Positions 9,237 to 17,951 of a stretch of 64,000 nucleotides of DNA are shown one piece after another. The stretch is taken from positions 34,575 through 98,574 of the forward strand of contig AYMD01000009.1 of assembly GCA_000495735.1 (NCBI GenBank), read 5' to 3'. How positions within the stretch are numbered: position 1 is the first letter of the stretch; each line of letters starts with the position of its first letter. The notes beneath the pieces are model-generated. The model was given only the letters and a program-made list of their open reading frames with translations. It was not told the origin of the DNA and searched no databases. Both the position numbers and the translations under genes were made by a program. The DNA is from an uncultured Acidilobus sp. JCHS. GTDB taxonomy: Archaea > Thermoproteota > Thermoprotei_A > Sulfolobales > Acidilobaceae.

Positions 9237-9291
9237 GGCGCTTCAAGCTGTTCAGGCCGGGCCGAGGGTAAAGGGCTTGTTCACGCCGCGC

Positions 9292-9307
9292 TAACCGGGG
9301 AGTTAAC
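9292..9307. repeat. TAACCGGGGAGTTAAC motif, copy 2 (ThiI / ATPase 2 intergenic)
   Basis: Exact 16-bp copy of the core seen at 5119-5134. It lies 55 bp from the thiI start and about 40 bp upstream of the ATPase 2 TATA box. Probable shared regulatory site. Confidence 0.6.
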
Positions 9308-9354
9308 GAAGACATTCTCTGAAGGTCGTTTGCTAGGAGCAGAAAGACTTAATT

Positions 9355-9388
9355 TTGCGGGTACCCGCAAATTGCGGGTACCCGCAAA
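9355..9388 (+). promoter_or_regulatory. Tandem palindromes at ATPase 2 start codon
   Basis: Two exact, head-to-tail 17-bp copies of TTGCGGGTACCCGCAAA (9355-9371 and 9372-9388), each containing the perfect palindrome TTGCGGGTACCCGCAA. The second copy abuts the TTG start at 9389. A TATA-like GACTTAATTTT (about 9347-9356) abuts the first. The layout matches the arrays at the other two ATPase paralogues although the sequence differs. Confidence 0.8.
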
Positions 9389-10522
9389 TTGGTGTGGTTC
9401 GTCTACGGGCTCCCGACCGACAGGCCCTTCGGGAGGGACTCTGAGGTAAGCACGGTGGCCAGGCTCCTCGGGGAGGGCCAGCCCGTGGGCCTCCTGGGCC
9501 CGAGGAGGATAGGCAAGACCTCAATTCTCCTCGCCTCCCTCAAGGCCTCAGGCCTCCCCTACGTCCTGCTCTCGGCAGAGGAGTTCGTCAGGGGGGAGAG
9601 GAGCTTCGACCTGACGGAGTTCCTCTCGGCCTTCGTGAGCAGGGTGACGATGGCAGCTTACTCCAGGGCCGGCCTTAGGCTCAGGCTTGAGGAGAGGGCG
9701 AGGGGGTACCTGAGGCTCCTCAGGGACCTCATAGGGGCGATTAAGGTCACTTTCGACATACCTGAGGTCACGGCCACCATAGAGCTCGTCCTTGACAAGG
9801 GGGAAAGGGGGAGGGACCTCAGCGGTGACCTGGCCCAGGTGCTCGACCTGCCCCAGGTCCTGGCTGAGAGGCTGGGCTTAAGGCTCGTCATAGCCATAGA
9901 CGAGTTCCAGTACCTGAGGTACGCGAGGCAGGCGGCCCCCGAGGTCCTTCACGTGATGAGGAGCAGGTGGCAGTTCCACAGGTCCGTCTCATACGCTATC
10001 TCCGGCTCAGCCGTGGGCATGCTGAGCGAGATGGTGGGCTCAAGGGACCAGCCCTTCTACCAGTTCTTCTACATGATTAGGGTGAAACCCTTTGACAGGG
10101 AGACCTCGATCAGGTTCCTTAAGGAGGGGTTCAGGGCAGAGGGGGTCAGCGTTAACGAGGCCGACGTAGAGAGGATAGTTGACTACGTTGACGGCCTCCC
10201 CGCGTGGCTCAACCTCGTCGGCATAAAGGTCGTCAGCGAGCGGAGGGGCGTTGAGGAGGTCCTCTCGTCCCTGCCCTCGGACGTCAACGTGGTGACGGCC
10301 ATCGAGGACGACCTCAGGAAGCTCTCGCCCTCGGCCAGGGCGGCGCTGAGGAGGCTTGCTGAGCTCGGGGGCGAGGGGTCGCCGAGGGACCTCGGCGGGA
10401 GCCCCTGGGCTGCCCAGAGGGCGCTGGGCCAGCTGATAAGGTACGGCTACGTGGAGAGGACAGGCAGGGGGACCTACAGGGTCGTTGACCCCATGGTTGT
10501 CCACTACCTTGCTAGAAGCTGA
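9389..10522 (+). CDS. Archaeal-type STAND ATPase, paralogue 2
   Basis: 377 residues. Same family as 3954-5027 and 10969-12024, but more divergent: N-terminus MVWFVYGLPTDRPFGRDSEV, Walker A GPRRIGKTS (about 37-45), Walker B LVIAIDEFQYLR, sensor AISGSAVG, and a C-terminal winged-helix-like segment (LSPSARAALRRLAELG...RYGYVERTGRGTYRVVDP). Start could be TTG 9389 or GTG 9392. The stop codon TGA (10520-10522) is also the first three bases of repeat copy 1, so the natural C-terminus may have been trimmed by a few residues; it ends ...VVHYLARS. The leader holds tandem palindromes. Confidence 0.83.
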   Translation: MVWFVYGLPTDRPFGRDSEVSTVARLLGEGQPVGLLGPRRIGKTSILLASLKASGLPYVLLSAEEFVRGERSFDLTEFLSAFVSRVTMAAYSRAGLRLRLEERARGYLRLLRDLIGAIKVTFDIPEVTATIELVLDKGERGRDLSGDLAQVLDLPQVLAERLGLRLVIAIDEFQYLRYARQAAPEVLHVMRSRWQFHRSVSYAISGSAVGMLSEMVGSRDQPFYQFFYMIRVKPFDRETSIRFLKEGFRAEGVSVNEADVERIVDYVDGLPAWLNLVGIKVVSERRGVEEVLSSLPSDVNVVTAIEDDLRKLSPSARAALRRLAELGGEGSPRDLGGSPWAAQRALGQLIRYGYVERTGRGTYRVVDPMVVHYLARS

Positions 10523-10755
10523 CGGCCCCCCGCCCTTAATGACGGGGGCTCTGCGCCCACTGGGGCCTTCCCATCACCTCTCAGGCGCCCCCACGGGCGC
10601 GGCATCACAGCTTCAGGCCCCGCCGTCAGTCCCAGGGAGGCGCGGGCTCATGGCATGCTAAGCTCGCCCGCACCCAACTCCGCAGCAAGGTTTGAGCAAA
10701 GGCCTATAAACGCTCATATCCTCCCCGCCCTTTAGGGCGAGGCCTCCTTGCTTGG
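10520..10755 (-). mobile_element. 235-bp repeat family, copy 1 (probable miniature IS605-type element)
   Basis: A 236-bp block shared with 34069-34302 and 52828-53058 at high identity over its whole length. On the minus strand it begins CCAAGCAAGGAGG, passes a terminal hairpin (CGCCCTAAAGGGCG), a conserved TATA-like GCGTTTATAGGCC, and about 150 bp of GC-rich conserved non-coding sequence, and ends with a second hairpin around CCCCCGTCATTAAGGGCGGGGG and CCGTCA. Two end hairpins, no inverted terminal repeats proper and no target duplication fit a non-autonomous IS200/IS605-type element. A structured RNA transcribed from the TATA box is an alternative. Confidence 0.65.
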
Positions 10756-10924
10756 TGATGATCGTGAGGGCTGCGGCTAGGCCTGCCCACCGCTATGAGG
10801 GCTGGACGGCGACGAGGCCTGCCGCAGGCCTATCAACCACCATGTGAACAGACCCTTTTACCCTCCTGCCCTTGACGCTGACCTCCGAGGGCCTTCCCCT
10901 CATACCGAGGCCTGATGTCTAAGC
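10756..10924. other. Gap between repeat copy 1 and the ATPase 3 promoter
   Basis: No credible gene. It contains a perfect inverted repeat AGGCCTGC-C-GCAGGCCT at 10815-10831, which could be a transcription terminator stem or operator. A minus-strand frame of 36 codons (about 10787-10897) has no recognisable motif and is not called. Confidence 0.4.
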
Positions 10925-10934
10925 GTATTTAAGG

Positions 10935-10968
10935 TTCTGGGGCAGAAGTTAACTTCTGGGGCAGAAGC
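10935..10968 (+). promoter_or_regulatory. Tandem palindromes at ATPase 3 start codon
   Basis: Two exact copies of TTCTGGGGCAGAAG (10935-10948 and 10954-10967), 19 bp apart, joined by TTAAC; the second ends one base before the ATG. Each is a CTTCTG/CAGAAG palindrome around a G run. TATA-like GTATTTAAGG (10925-10934) abuts the first copy. The sequence is clearly related to the array at ATPase 1, matching the closer similarity of those two proteins. Confidence 0.8.
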
Positions 10969-12024
10969 ATGCTCTTTGACGAGAGGCCCAAGGAGAGGAG
11001 GGAGGACCTTTTCGACAGGGAGGCCGAGCTGGCGGCAATAATGGACAACATCAACAGGCCGCTCCTAGTGCTGAGCGGCGTGAGGAGGATAGGCAAGACC
11101 TCGCTCCTCCTCGTGGCCCTTAACGAGCTGGGGCGCGACTACATTTTAATTGACGCGAGGGAGCTCAAGGCCAACTACGGAAGGAGGGACCTCTACTCCC
11201 TCCTGTCCAAGGCCCTCTCCTCAAGGCTGTCGAGGCTAGCCGACGTGCTTAGGGGGATAAGGGGCATCAACATAATGAGCAACTACGTAGAGATAAGCTG
11301 GAGGGGGAGGGACTACATAAGCCTGGCAGAGCTATTTGACGCCCTCAACAGGAGGAGGCTGATAGTGGCCATAGACGAGGCCCAGAGGCTTAGGGGCCCC
11401 ATGGGGGCTGAGCTCAGGGAGGCCCTGGCCCACGCCTACGACTACGACAGGAACCTCACCTTCGTGCTCACAGGCTCGGAGGTCGGGCTCCTCCACGAGC
11501 TCATAGGCGTTGACGACCCGTCCTCCCCCCTTTACGGCAGGTACTACCACGAGGTCCAGCTGGGCAGGTTCAGCGAGGAGCAGTCAGCGGAGTTCCTCAG
11601 GAGGGGCTTTGAGGAGGCCGGGCTCAAGGTCGGCGAGGAAGTGATTGACGAGATGGTGAGGCTCTTCGACGGCATCCCTGGCTGGCTCACCTTCGCTGGC
11701 AACCAGTACCTGGCCGCGAGGAGCCTTGAGGAGGTCAGGGAGAGGGCCATAGGGGTCGCCCTGAGGGAGCTGGAGAACCTGGTAGAGGAGAAGTCTAGGG
11801 CCTCGCCCTCAGCCGGCAGGAGGTACAGGCTGGCCCTCAAATGCATAGCGGAGGGCAGGGACTCATGGTCGTCGCTTAGGAGGTGCGTTGAGGAGGGCGA
11901 GGGGGTCACGCTGTCATCGAGCGTGCTCGACAACGTCCTGAGGACCCTTGAGAGGCTGAGCATAGTTAAGGACTATGAGTTCCTCGACCCTGTGTACAGG
12001 GAGGCCGCGAGGAGGCTCAGGTAA
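10969..12024 (+). CDS. Archaeal-type STAND ATPase, paralogue 3
   Basis: 351 residues, the closest relative of paralogue 1 in the window (MLFDERPKERREDLFD against MLFDLRPKARREDLFD). Walker A GVRRIGKTS (about 37-45), Walker B LIVAIDEAQRLRGP, sensor FVLTGSEVG, and a C-terminal winged-helix-like part (YRLALKCIAEG...LERLSIVKDYEFLDP). ATG at 10969, one base after the tandem palindromes. No operon partner; the downstream gene is on the other strand. Molecular function is unknown. Isolated, self-contained genes with private operators suggest autoregulation. Confidence 0.85.
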   Translation: MLFDERPKERREDLFDREAELAAIMDNINRPLLVLSGVRRIGKTSLLLVALNELGRDYILIDARELKANYGRRDLYSLLSKALSSRLSRLADVLRGIRGINIMSNYVEISWRGRDYISLAELFDALNRRRLIVAIDEAQRLRGPMGAELREALAHAYDYDRNLTFVLTGSEVGLLHELIGVDDPSSPLYGRYYHEVQLGRFSEEQSAEFLRRGFEEAGLKVGEEVIDEMVRLFDGIPGWLTFAGNQYLAARSLEEVRERAIGVALRELENLVEEKSRASPSAGRRYRLALKCIAEGRDSWSSLRRCVEEGEGVTLSSSVLDNVLRTLERLSIVKDYEFLDPVYREAARRLR

Positions 12025-12061
12025 GAAAGGCAGGAGTAAAGAGGAAGAGAGCCTAAGGAAT

Positions 12062-14980
12062 TCACTCGCCCACTGGGCCCTTTATGCCGAGCTTCTCCCT
12101 GACGGCCGCCTGGGCCGCCGCCAGCCTAGCTACGGGCACCCTGAACGGCGAGGCGCTCACGTAGTCGACGCCGGCCCCGTGGAAGAAGTTGATCGAGGCC
12201 GGGTCGCCGCCGTGCTCGCCGCAGACGCCTACCTCAAGCCTCTGGTTGGCCTGCTTGCCCTCCTTGGTCGCTATCTCAACTAGCCTGCCCACGCCCTTCT
12301 CGTCAAGCCTGTCGAAGGGGTCGAAGGACAGTATGCTCTTGTCAAGGTACTGGGCCATGAACTTGTTCTCAACGTCGTCCCTGCTGAAGCTGAAGGTGGC
12401 CTGGGTCAGGTCGTTGGTGCCGAAGCTGAAGAAGTCCACCTCCTGGGCTATCTCGCTGGCCGTCAGCGCGGCCCTCACGGTCTCAATCATGGTGCCTATC
12501 TTCACGTCAAGCTTCACGCCGTAGCGCCTCTCGACGTCCTGCAGCGCCGGCAGGACGGCGTTGTTCTTCACGAACCTTATCTCGTTGACCTCGGCCACCT
12601 GAGGTATCATTATCTCGACCACGGGGTGCCTGCCCTCCTTTATGAGCTCGGCTGCCGCCTCGGCTATGGCCCTGGTCAGGTGGTAGTAGATGGTCGGGTA
12701 GGTGACTCCCACCCTCACGCCCCTGTGGCCCATCATAGGGTTGGCCTCCTGGAGCGCCTTGACCCTCCTGTAGAGCCTCTCTACCTCCTCTATCTTCCTC
12801 TGCAGCTCGGCGGCCTCCGAGGCCCTGCCCTCGGCCTCCGCCTTGGCCTTCCTCTCCCTGAGCTCGTAGATTTGCGCCAGGAGCTCCTCGCCGGCGGGCA
12901 GGAACTCGTGGAGCGGCGGGTCTATCAGCCTTACCACGACGGGCTTCCCGTCCATTATCTCGAACATCTCCTTGAAGTCGGGCTTTATCATGTCGGCCAG
13001 CTCCCTCATGTGGGCCTCCCTCTCCTCATCAGTCTCGGCCAGTATCACCTTCCTCAGGGCCTCGAGCCTCTCGGGCCTCCTGAACATCCTCTCTATCCTC
13101 AGCAGGCCTATGCCCTCGGCGCCGAACTTCCTGGCCATCATAGCGTCCTCCGGCACGTCTGCGTTGGCCCTGACGCCGAGCTTCCTCACCTCGTCAGCCC
13201 ACCTGAGCAGCTCGTCAAGCCAGCCGCCTATCTCAGGCGTTACCGTGGGCAGCTCGCCGAGGTACACGCTGCCGCTGTTGCCGTCAATTGTGACCCAGTC
13301 CCCCTCCTTCACTACCTTCCCGTTTACCTCGAACTGCCTCCTGTCGTAGTCTATCCTTATGGCCTCGGCCCCCACCACGGCGGGCTTCCCTATGGCCCTG
13401 GCGACTATTGCGGCGTGCGACGTGAAGCCTCCCCTTGAGGTCAGCACGCCCTGGGCAGCGTAGAAGCCGTGCACGTCATCTGGCTTTGTCTCGACCCTCA
13501 CCAGTATGACCCTCTTGCCCTGCTTAGCCCACTCGACCGCGGTGTCTGGGTCAAAGACTACCTGCCCGCTGGCGGCTCCAGGAGAGGCCGGGAGGCCCTT
13601 GGCTATCGGGGTGGCCTTGACCTTGGGGTCTATGGTCGGGTAGAGTAGCCTCCTGACCTGCTCTGGGTCCACCTTGAGGAGGGCCTCCTCCTTGGTTATT
13701 ATGCCCTCCTTGGCCATCTCAACGGCCGTCCTGACCCTGGCGAGAGGCGTCATCTTAGCGGCCCTGTTCTGGAGGAAGTAGAGCTTGCCCCTCTCTATGG
13801 TGAACTCTATGTCCATGACGTCCTTGTTCAGCGCCTCGAGCTTCTTGCCCGCCTCTATCAGCTGGTTGTAGACGTTGGGCATCCTCTTCCTCAGCTCCTC
13901 CAGGTTGAGCGGCGTCCTTATGCCGGCCACTACGTCCTCGCCCTGGGCGTTGGGCAGGAACTCGCCGTAGGGCCTGTTCTCGCCGCTCGCCGTGTCCCTG
14001 GTGAAGTAGACGCCCGTGCCCGAGTCCCAGCCCATGTTCCCGAAGACCATGGTCACAACGTTGACGGCCGTGCAGTCGGCCATCTCAGGGGTTATGTTGT
14101 TGGCTATCCTGTAGAATATGGCCCTGGGGTTCATCCAGGACCTGAACACGGCCCTTATCGCCAGCTCAAGCTGCACGTACGGGTCCTGCGGGAACTCGCC
14201 CCACATCTTCTTGACAAGCGCCTTGTACTCCTCCACCAGCTCCTTGATCAGCTCAAGGGACCTCTGCCACATCCTTGGGGCCAGGTCCCTCGGGGGCTGG
14301 GCGTCGAGCCTCGGCGCGTACTCGGGGTAGACCTTCCTTATCGCCTCAAGCTCGTCCCTGTACGTGGTCTCGGCCTCACGGGCGAACTGCTCGCTCTTGG
14401 CGTCAAAGGCCTGGGCGAAGGGCTTCTCGTCGAGGGCCAGCACTATCCTCGCGAACATCTGTATGAACCTCCTGTAGGCGTCGTAGGCGAACCACTCGTT
14501 GTTGGTGGCCCTCGCTAGGGCTATGACGCTCTTGTCGTTGAGGCCTAGGTTTAGCACGGTGTCCATCATGCCGGGCATTGAGAGTGCTGCGCCTGACCTC
14601 ACAGAGACCAGAAGCGGTACGCCCTCAGCCGAGCCGAACTTCTTGCCTGTCCTCCTCTCTAGCTCCTTCATGTGCTCCCTTACGCTGTCCATCAGGCCCT
14701 TGGGGAGGTCGCACTGGTCTATGAGGCTCCATATCCTCTTTATTATCTCGTCCCTCACCTGGGGCGGCGGGTTCCTCCTGAGCTCGCGCTCAAGGGAGTC
14801 TATCTCGGCCCTCTTGGCAGCGTAGAAGTCCCTGCAGGCCTCCGTGGTTATTAGGAAGCCTGGGGGCACAGGGAGGCCCAGCTGGGTCATCTGGGCCAGC
14901 GAGGCCCCCTTGCCCCCAAGGAGCTTCTTGTCGCGCCAGTCGGCCTCCTCGAACCACAGGACGTAGTTCTTCACGGGCAT
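12062..14980 (-). CDS. ppdK: Pyruvate, phosphate dikinase
   Basis: About 972 residues, slightly longer than the usual 870-900. It interconverts pyruvate + ATP + Pi and PEP + AMP + PPi. An N-terminal ATP-grasp region starts VKNYVLWFEEADWRDKKLLGGKGASLAQM, the central phosphohistidine motif is GGFTSHAAIVARAIGKPAV (near residue 500), and the C-terminal PEP-binding barrel carries the catalytic Cys in VGVCGEHGGDP. The ATG at 14978-14980 is preferred over an in-frame GTG at 14989. A TATA-like CTTTTAAG lies near 15018-15025. An insertion of charged helices around residues 720-755 (RERKAKAEAEGRASEAAELQ) looks like a coiled coil and accounts for part of the extra length. Confidence 0.95.
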   Translation of the reverse strand: MPVKNYVLWFEEADWRDKKLLGGKGASLAQMTQLGLPVPPGFLITTEACRDFYAAKRAEIDSLERELRRNPPPQVRDEIIKRIWSLIDQCDLPKGLMDSVREHMKELERRTGKKFGSAEGVPLLVSVRSGAALSMPGMMDTVLNLGLNDKSVIALARATNNEWFAYDAYRRFIQMFARIVLALDEKPFAQAFDAKSEQFAREAETTYRDELEAIRKVYPEYAPRLDAQPPRDLAPRMWQRSLELIKELVEEYKALVKKMWGEFPQDPYVQLELAIRAVFRSWMNPRAIFYRIANNITPEMADCTAVNVVTMVFGNMGWDSGTGVYFTRDTASGENRPYGEFLPNAQGEDVVAGIRTPLNLEELRKRMPNVYNQLIEAGKKLEALNKDVMDIEFTIERGKLYFLQNRAAKMTPLARVRTAVEMAKEGIITKEEALLKVDPEQVRRLLYPTIDPKVKATPIAKGLPASPGAASGQVVFDPDTAVEWAKQGKRVILVRVETKPDDVHGFYAAQGVLTSRGGFTSHAAIVARAIGKPAVVGAEAIRIDYDRRQFEVNGKVVKEGDWVTIDGNSGSVYLGELPTVTPEIGGWLDELLRWADEVRKLGVRANADVPEDAMMARKFGAEGIGLLRIERMFRRPERLEALRKVILAETDEEREAHMRELADMIKPDFKEMFEIMDGKPVVVRLIDPPLHEFLPAGEELLAQIYELRERKAKAEAEGRASEAAELQRKIEEVERLYRRVKALQEANPMMGHRGVRVGVTYPTIYYHLTRAIAEAAAELIKEGRHPVVEIMIPQVAEVNEIRFVKNNAVLPALQDVERRYGVKLDVKIGTMIETVRAALTASEIAQEVDFFSFGTNDLTQATFSFSRDDVENKFMAQYLDKSILSFDPFDRLDEKGVGRLVEIATKEGKQANQRLEVGVCGEHGGDPASINFFHGAGVDYVSASPFRVPVARLAAAQAAVREKLGIKGPVGE

Positions 14981-15033
14981 TACCCACACCTTACCAGGGG
15001 AATCCCAGCCCGACTATCTTAAAAGCACAACTA

Positions 15034-15363
15034 TTACAACGTGAAAGAGCCAAAGCCAAGGGCCCTGAGGGCGGCTGTGGCCTGGCCCGCCTGAGGCACT
15101 GCCACAGCCCTCCCGACCAGGAGCATCATAACGAGGGCTATGACTATGAGAACTATGGCCAGGACTATGGCAATTATTGCCATCCTCCACGAGGTGCCGA
15201 ATATTATTGGGACCGGTCCTATCATGATGACGCCGCCAGCCTCAACCTTCTGCTGGGATTGCTGCTGCCCAAGGGCTGACAGGAGCGTGGCCGCTATTAT
15301 CACGGCCATGCCTATGAATATGAGGATTATGCCTACCGTTATCCACAGCCCTATGCCGGCCAT
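15034..15363 (-). CDS. DUF131 / TIGR00304 small membrane protein
   Basis: 109 residues with two long hydrophobic helices (about 5-30 and 60-85) joined by a loop carrying VEAGGVIMIGPVPIIFGTS, the signature of the archaeal DUF131 (TIGR00304) family. No function is known. It is an integral membrane protein, upstream of ppdK on the same strand but with its own spacing. Confidence 0.75.
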   Translation of the reverse strand: MAGIGLWITVGIILIFIGMAVIIAATLLSALGQQQSQQKVEAGGVIMIGPVPIIFGTSWRMAIIAIVLAIVLIVIALVMMLLVGRAVAVPQAGQATAALRALGFGSFTL

Positions 15364-15401
15364 GGCCCCCAGGTAAGCCCTAGGGCCGCGGGTTAATTGC
15401 C

Positions 15402-15788
15402 TTAGGCCTTAGGAAGCTCAGGGTACTTCATGAGCGCCCTGACCTCAGGCGGCACCCTGTCTATCCTTGAGAGCATCCACTGCACGTCCTCCTTGACCTT
15501 CCTGAACTTGTCGTCGAGCATCCTCGGTATGCCATCAATTATCGGGTACCACCTGCCGCAGCTCCTGCAGACGAGGACCCCCTCTATGACGTCCTTGTTG
15601 ACGCACCCCTTGCAGACGTCAAGGGGGACCTCGCCCGCCGGCTTCCTGAGGAAGTAGCACCTCTCGCGGCACCTCACCTTGGAGGGGTCTACGTTCGCCT
15701 TCGATTCCTCAACCTTGAGCTCCACTAGGACCAGGTCAGGGCTCTTGCAGACCGGACAGGCCAGGAGCTCGAAGAAGAAGTACCTCAA
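15402..15788 (-). CDS. Trm112-like zinc-binding protein
   Basis: 128 residues. MRYFFFELLACPVCKSPDLVL at the N-terminus and GVLVCRSCGRWYPIIDGIPRML near residues 70-95 form the split zinc ribbon of Trm112/UPF0434 proteins; two extra Cys pairs (VRCRERC, DVCKGCVN) lie between. Trm112 is the activating subunit of several SAM methyltransferases acting on tRNA, rRNA and release factor. Its first codon overlaps the end of the phosphohexomutase gene by 4 bases, so they are cotranscribed. Confidence 0.82.
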   Translation of the reverse strand: MRYFFFELLACPVCKSPDLVLVELKVEESKANVDPSKVRCRERCYFLRKPAGEVPLDVCKGCVNKDVIEGVLVCRSCGRWYPIIDGIPRMLDDKFRKVKEDVQWMLSRIDRVPPEVRALMKYPELPKA

Positions 15789-17173
15789 GCGGCCTTCCCC
15801 CCGCAGCTCGACTCGTAAAGCGACAGCACCCTCTTGAGGAGGGCCTGCGCCCTCTCCTCGCTCTTGGCCTCAACGGAGACCCTTACTATGGGCTCCGTCC
15901 CGCTGGGCCTGACGAGGACCCAGAAGTCGTCACCTATGACCTTGACGCCGTCAATGGTTATCTGCCTGTAGCCCGAGAAGTCCTTCTTGACGGCCTCCAC
16001 GAGGCAGAGGGCCTGATCCCTCGTGGCCGGGGCCTTGGCCTTTATGGTGTAGTAGTAGGGGAGGGAGTCCAGCAGGTCGCCAAGCCTTGAGCCCGTGGAG
16101 GCCAGCATGTAGAGGGCAAGGGCCGCGGTCATGCCGCCGTCCCTGACCGGGTGGTGGGGGACGTGCATGTACCCCCCGTTGTCCTCGAAGCCGCTTATCG
16201 CTCCCCCGTCCCTCAGTATGTTCCTGGCTATCGTGACGCTCCCGACGGGGTTCCATACGACCTCGACGCCCAGGGGCCTCAGGTACTCCTCAACCACTAC
16301 GCTGCTCGAGACCGCCGTGTACGCCTTCAGCGGGTAGCCCTTCCACCTCCCGCTCTCCACGACGAACCTCGTCAGGAGGGCGCCGGCCCTGTCGCCCCAT
16401 ATGATCCTGCCCCTCTCGTCTATCAGCATGGCCCTGTCGGCGTCACCGTCGTGAGCCACCCCCATGACGGCCCCGGCCTCAACCACTACCCTCTTGGTCA
16501 GCTCCAGCGTCTCTTCGTTGGGCTCAGGATTCCTGCCCGGGAAGGTCGGGTCAAGGTTGCAGTTCAACGTTAACGCCTTGGCGCCGAGCTCCCTGAGTAT
16601 CAGGGGCGTCGTAACGGCTCCCACGCTGTTGGCGCAGTCGACCACGACTCTGAACTCCCTCCTCGCTATCAGGTCAACGTCCACCTGGGACAGCACGGCC
16701 CTCACGTAGGTGTCCACTACGGCCTGGCTCACGTCGACAACGTCGTAGACCATCGACCTCCACGGCAGGTTGGTCTCGTGGCCCTTGAAGTAGTAGTCCT
16801 CAATCACGGGCTCCTTCTCGTGCGGTATCTCAACACCGTCAGCCTCTATGACCTTTATCCCGTTGTACTCCCTCGGGTTGTGGCTAGCCGTTATCATGAC
16901 TCCCCCGTCGAAGCCCATGGCCTTGACCGCGTACTGCAGCGTGGGGGTCGGGACGAGGCCAGCGTAGTAGACCTTAACCCCCTCGGCCATGAGGCCGGCC
17001 GCCAGAGCCCTGGCGAGCGCGTCGCCGCCGGCCCTGACGTCCCTTGCCAGGAGGACCCTTGAGCCCTTGCCGAAGTACGCCCCTATGGCGTGACCCATCC
17101 TGAGCGCGAAGGAAGGGGTCATCAGTTCCCCAACTATGCCCCTGACCCCGTCTGTGCCGAAGAGCCTGCCCAA
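15785..17173 (-). CDS. Phosphohexomutase (phosphoglucosamine/phosphomannomutase)
   Basis: 462 residues of the alpha-D-phosphohexomutase family. The phosphoserine loop is GVMITASHNPREYNG (Ser97), the metal loop is HDGDADRAM (about 240-248), the sugar-binding loop is SGFEDNGGYM, and the C-terminal phosphate-binding loop is VRPSGTEPIVRV. It moves phosphate between C1 and C6 of hexoses; sequence alone does not separate glucosamine, mannose and glucose specificity, and many archaeal members are broad. ATG start. It leads the operon with the Trm112-like gene. Confidence 0.9.
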   Translation of the reverse strand: MGRLFGTDGVRGIVGELMTPSFALRMGHAIGAYFGKGSRVLLARDVRAGGDALARALAAGLMAEGVKVYYAGLVPTPTLQYAVKAMGFDGGVMITASHNPREYNGIKVIEADGVEIPHEKEPVIEDYYFKGHETNLPWRSMVYDVVDVSQAVVDTYVRAVLSQVDVDLIARREFRVVVDCANSVGAVTTPLILRELGAKALTLNCNLDPTFPGRNPEPNEETLELTKRVVVEAGAVMGVAHDGDADRAMLIDERGRIIWGDRAGALLTRFVVESGRWKGYPLKAYTAVSSSVVVEEYLRPLGVEVVWNPVGSVTIARNILRDGGAISGFEDNGGYMHVPHHPVRDGGMTAALALYMLASTGSRLGDLLDSLPYYYTIKAKAPATRDQALCLVEAVKKDFSGYRQITIDGVKVIGDDFWVLVRPSGTEPIVRVSVEAKSEERAQALLKRVLSLYESSCGGKAA

Positions 17174-17222
17174 GCGGCTTCCCAGCCAGGAATGCGGCCC
17201 GTGTTAAAGTTATTTGCCTGAG

Positions 17223-17882
17223 CTACGAGGTCGTTGTGGCCTGCTGGGCGCCTCCCTGGCTCGCCTTGGCCTGCAGCTCCCTCTCAACGTCGCCCAGGGC
17301 CACGTAGCTGAGTATGAGGCCTATGAAGCTCGTTATCAGGAGGGGTATGGCGACCAGTATGCCGCCGGCCTCCAGGAGGCTGTTCCTGTAGGACGAGCCT
17401 ACCTCAAAGAGGCCCACGCCGATCAGTATGAAGCCCACGGCCGCTAAGACAAAGGCTATCCACGTGGCTATGAAGCCGCCGAACATGAAGAGCGCCGCCC
17501 CCAGCAGGGCTATTATAATGGCTATTATGACCAGCCAGGTCCCCGCGGCGCCTATCGAGCCCCCTCTCCCAGCCGCTGAGAGCAGGCTGAAGCCCCCGCT
17601 GAGCCTCCCGAACGCCATAACTATGAGGACCAGCGAGACCAGGGCGAGGGCCGCTACAAGTATAGCTATGCCCACCGCTGCAAGCGAGGGGCCTAAGTAG
17701 CTGTCGGCCTGGGCGAAGACGTGCCCAGACGCCATCACGGTGACGCGATAGCCCGGCCTTAAGGCCGCAAACGCGGCCGCCGCCATGACGGCAACGATGA
17801 AGAGGAGCAGCGGAACCAATATGAGCAGGAGAACCCCGCTCCTGAGCCTCCTGACGCCCTCCAGCTCGTCCAGCTGCCTCAA
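17223..17882 (-). CDS. Multi-pass membrane protein, DUF973-like
   Basis: 219 residues with five or six hydrophobic segments and a short charged start (MRQLDELEGVRRLRSG). The ending LISYVALGDVERELQ-like LSYVALGDVERELQAKASQGG resembles crenarchaeal DUF973 membrane proteins. No catalytic residues are visible. Its promoter region is shared with the divergent EamA gene. Confidence 0.6.
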   Translation of the reverse strand: MRQLDELEGVRRLRSGVLLLILVPLLLFIVAVMAAAAFAALRPGYRVTVMASGHVFAQADSYLGPSLAAVGIAILVAALALVSLVLIVMAFGRLSGGFSLLSAAGRGGSIGAAGTWLVIIAIIIALLGAALFMFGGFIATWIAFVLAAVGFILIGVGLFEVGSSYRNSLLEAGGILVAIPLLITSFIGLILSYVALGDVERELQAKASQGGAQQATTTS

Positions 17883-17951
17883 GGACTCTCCTTGTGAGGC
17901 TGTTGCTGGCCGCTTTTAACCTCTACGCCGTGCCCTGACGAGGGAGCCAGG

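Noticed and set aside
10787-10897. 36-codon minus-strand ORF beside repeat copy 1
   Set aside because: No motif, no ribosome-binding sequence and no support from other copies.
3954-12024. The three ATPases as parts of one operon or one defence island with XPB
   Set aside because: They lie in different orientations with separate promoters, and XPB-Bax1 and ThiI are core genes; only the private operators link them.
12626-13438. 270-codon frame antisense to PPDK
   Set aside because: Shadow frame with repetitive Leu/Val/Gly/Tyr and no domain.
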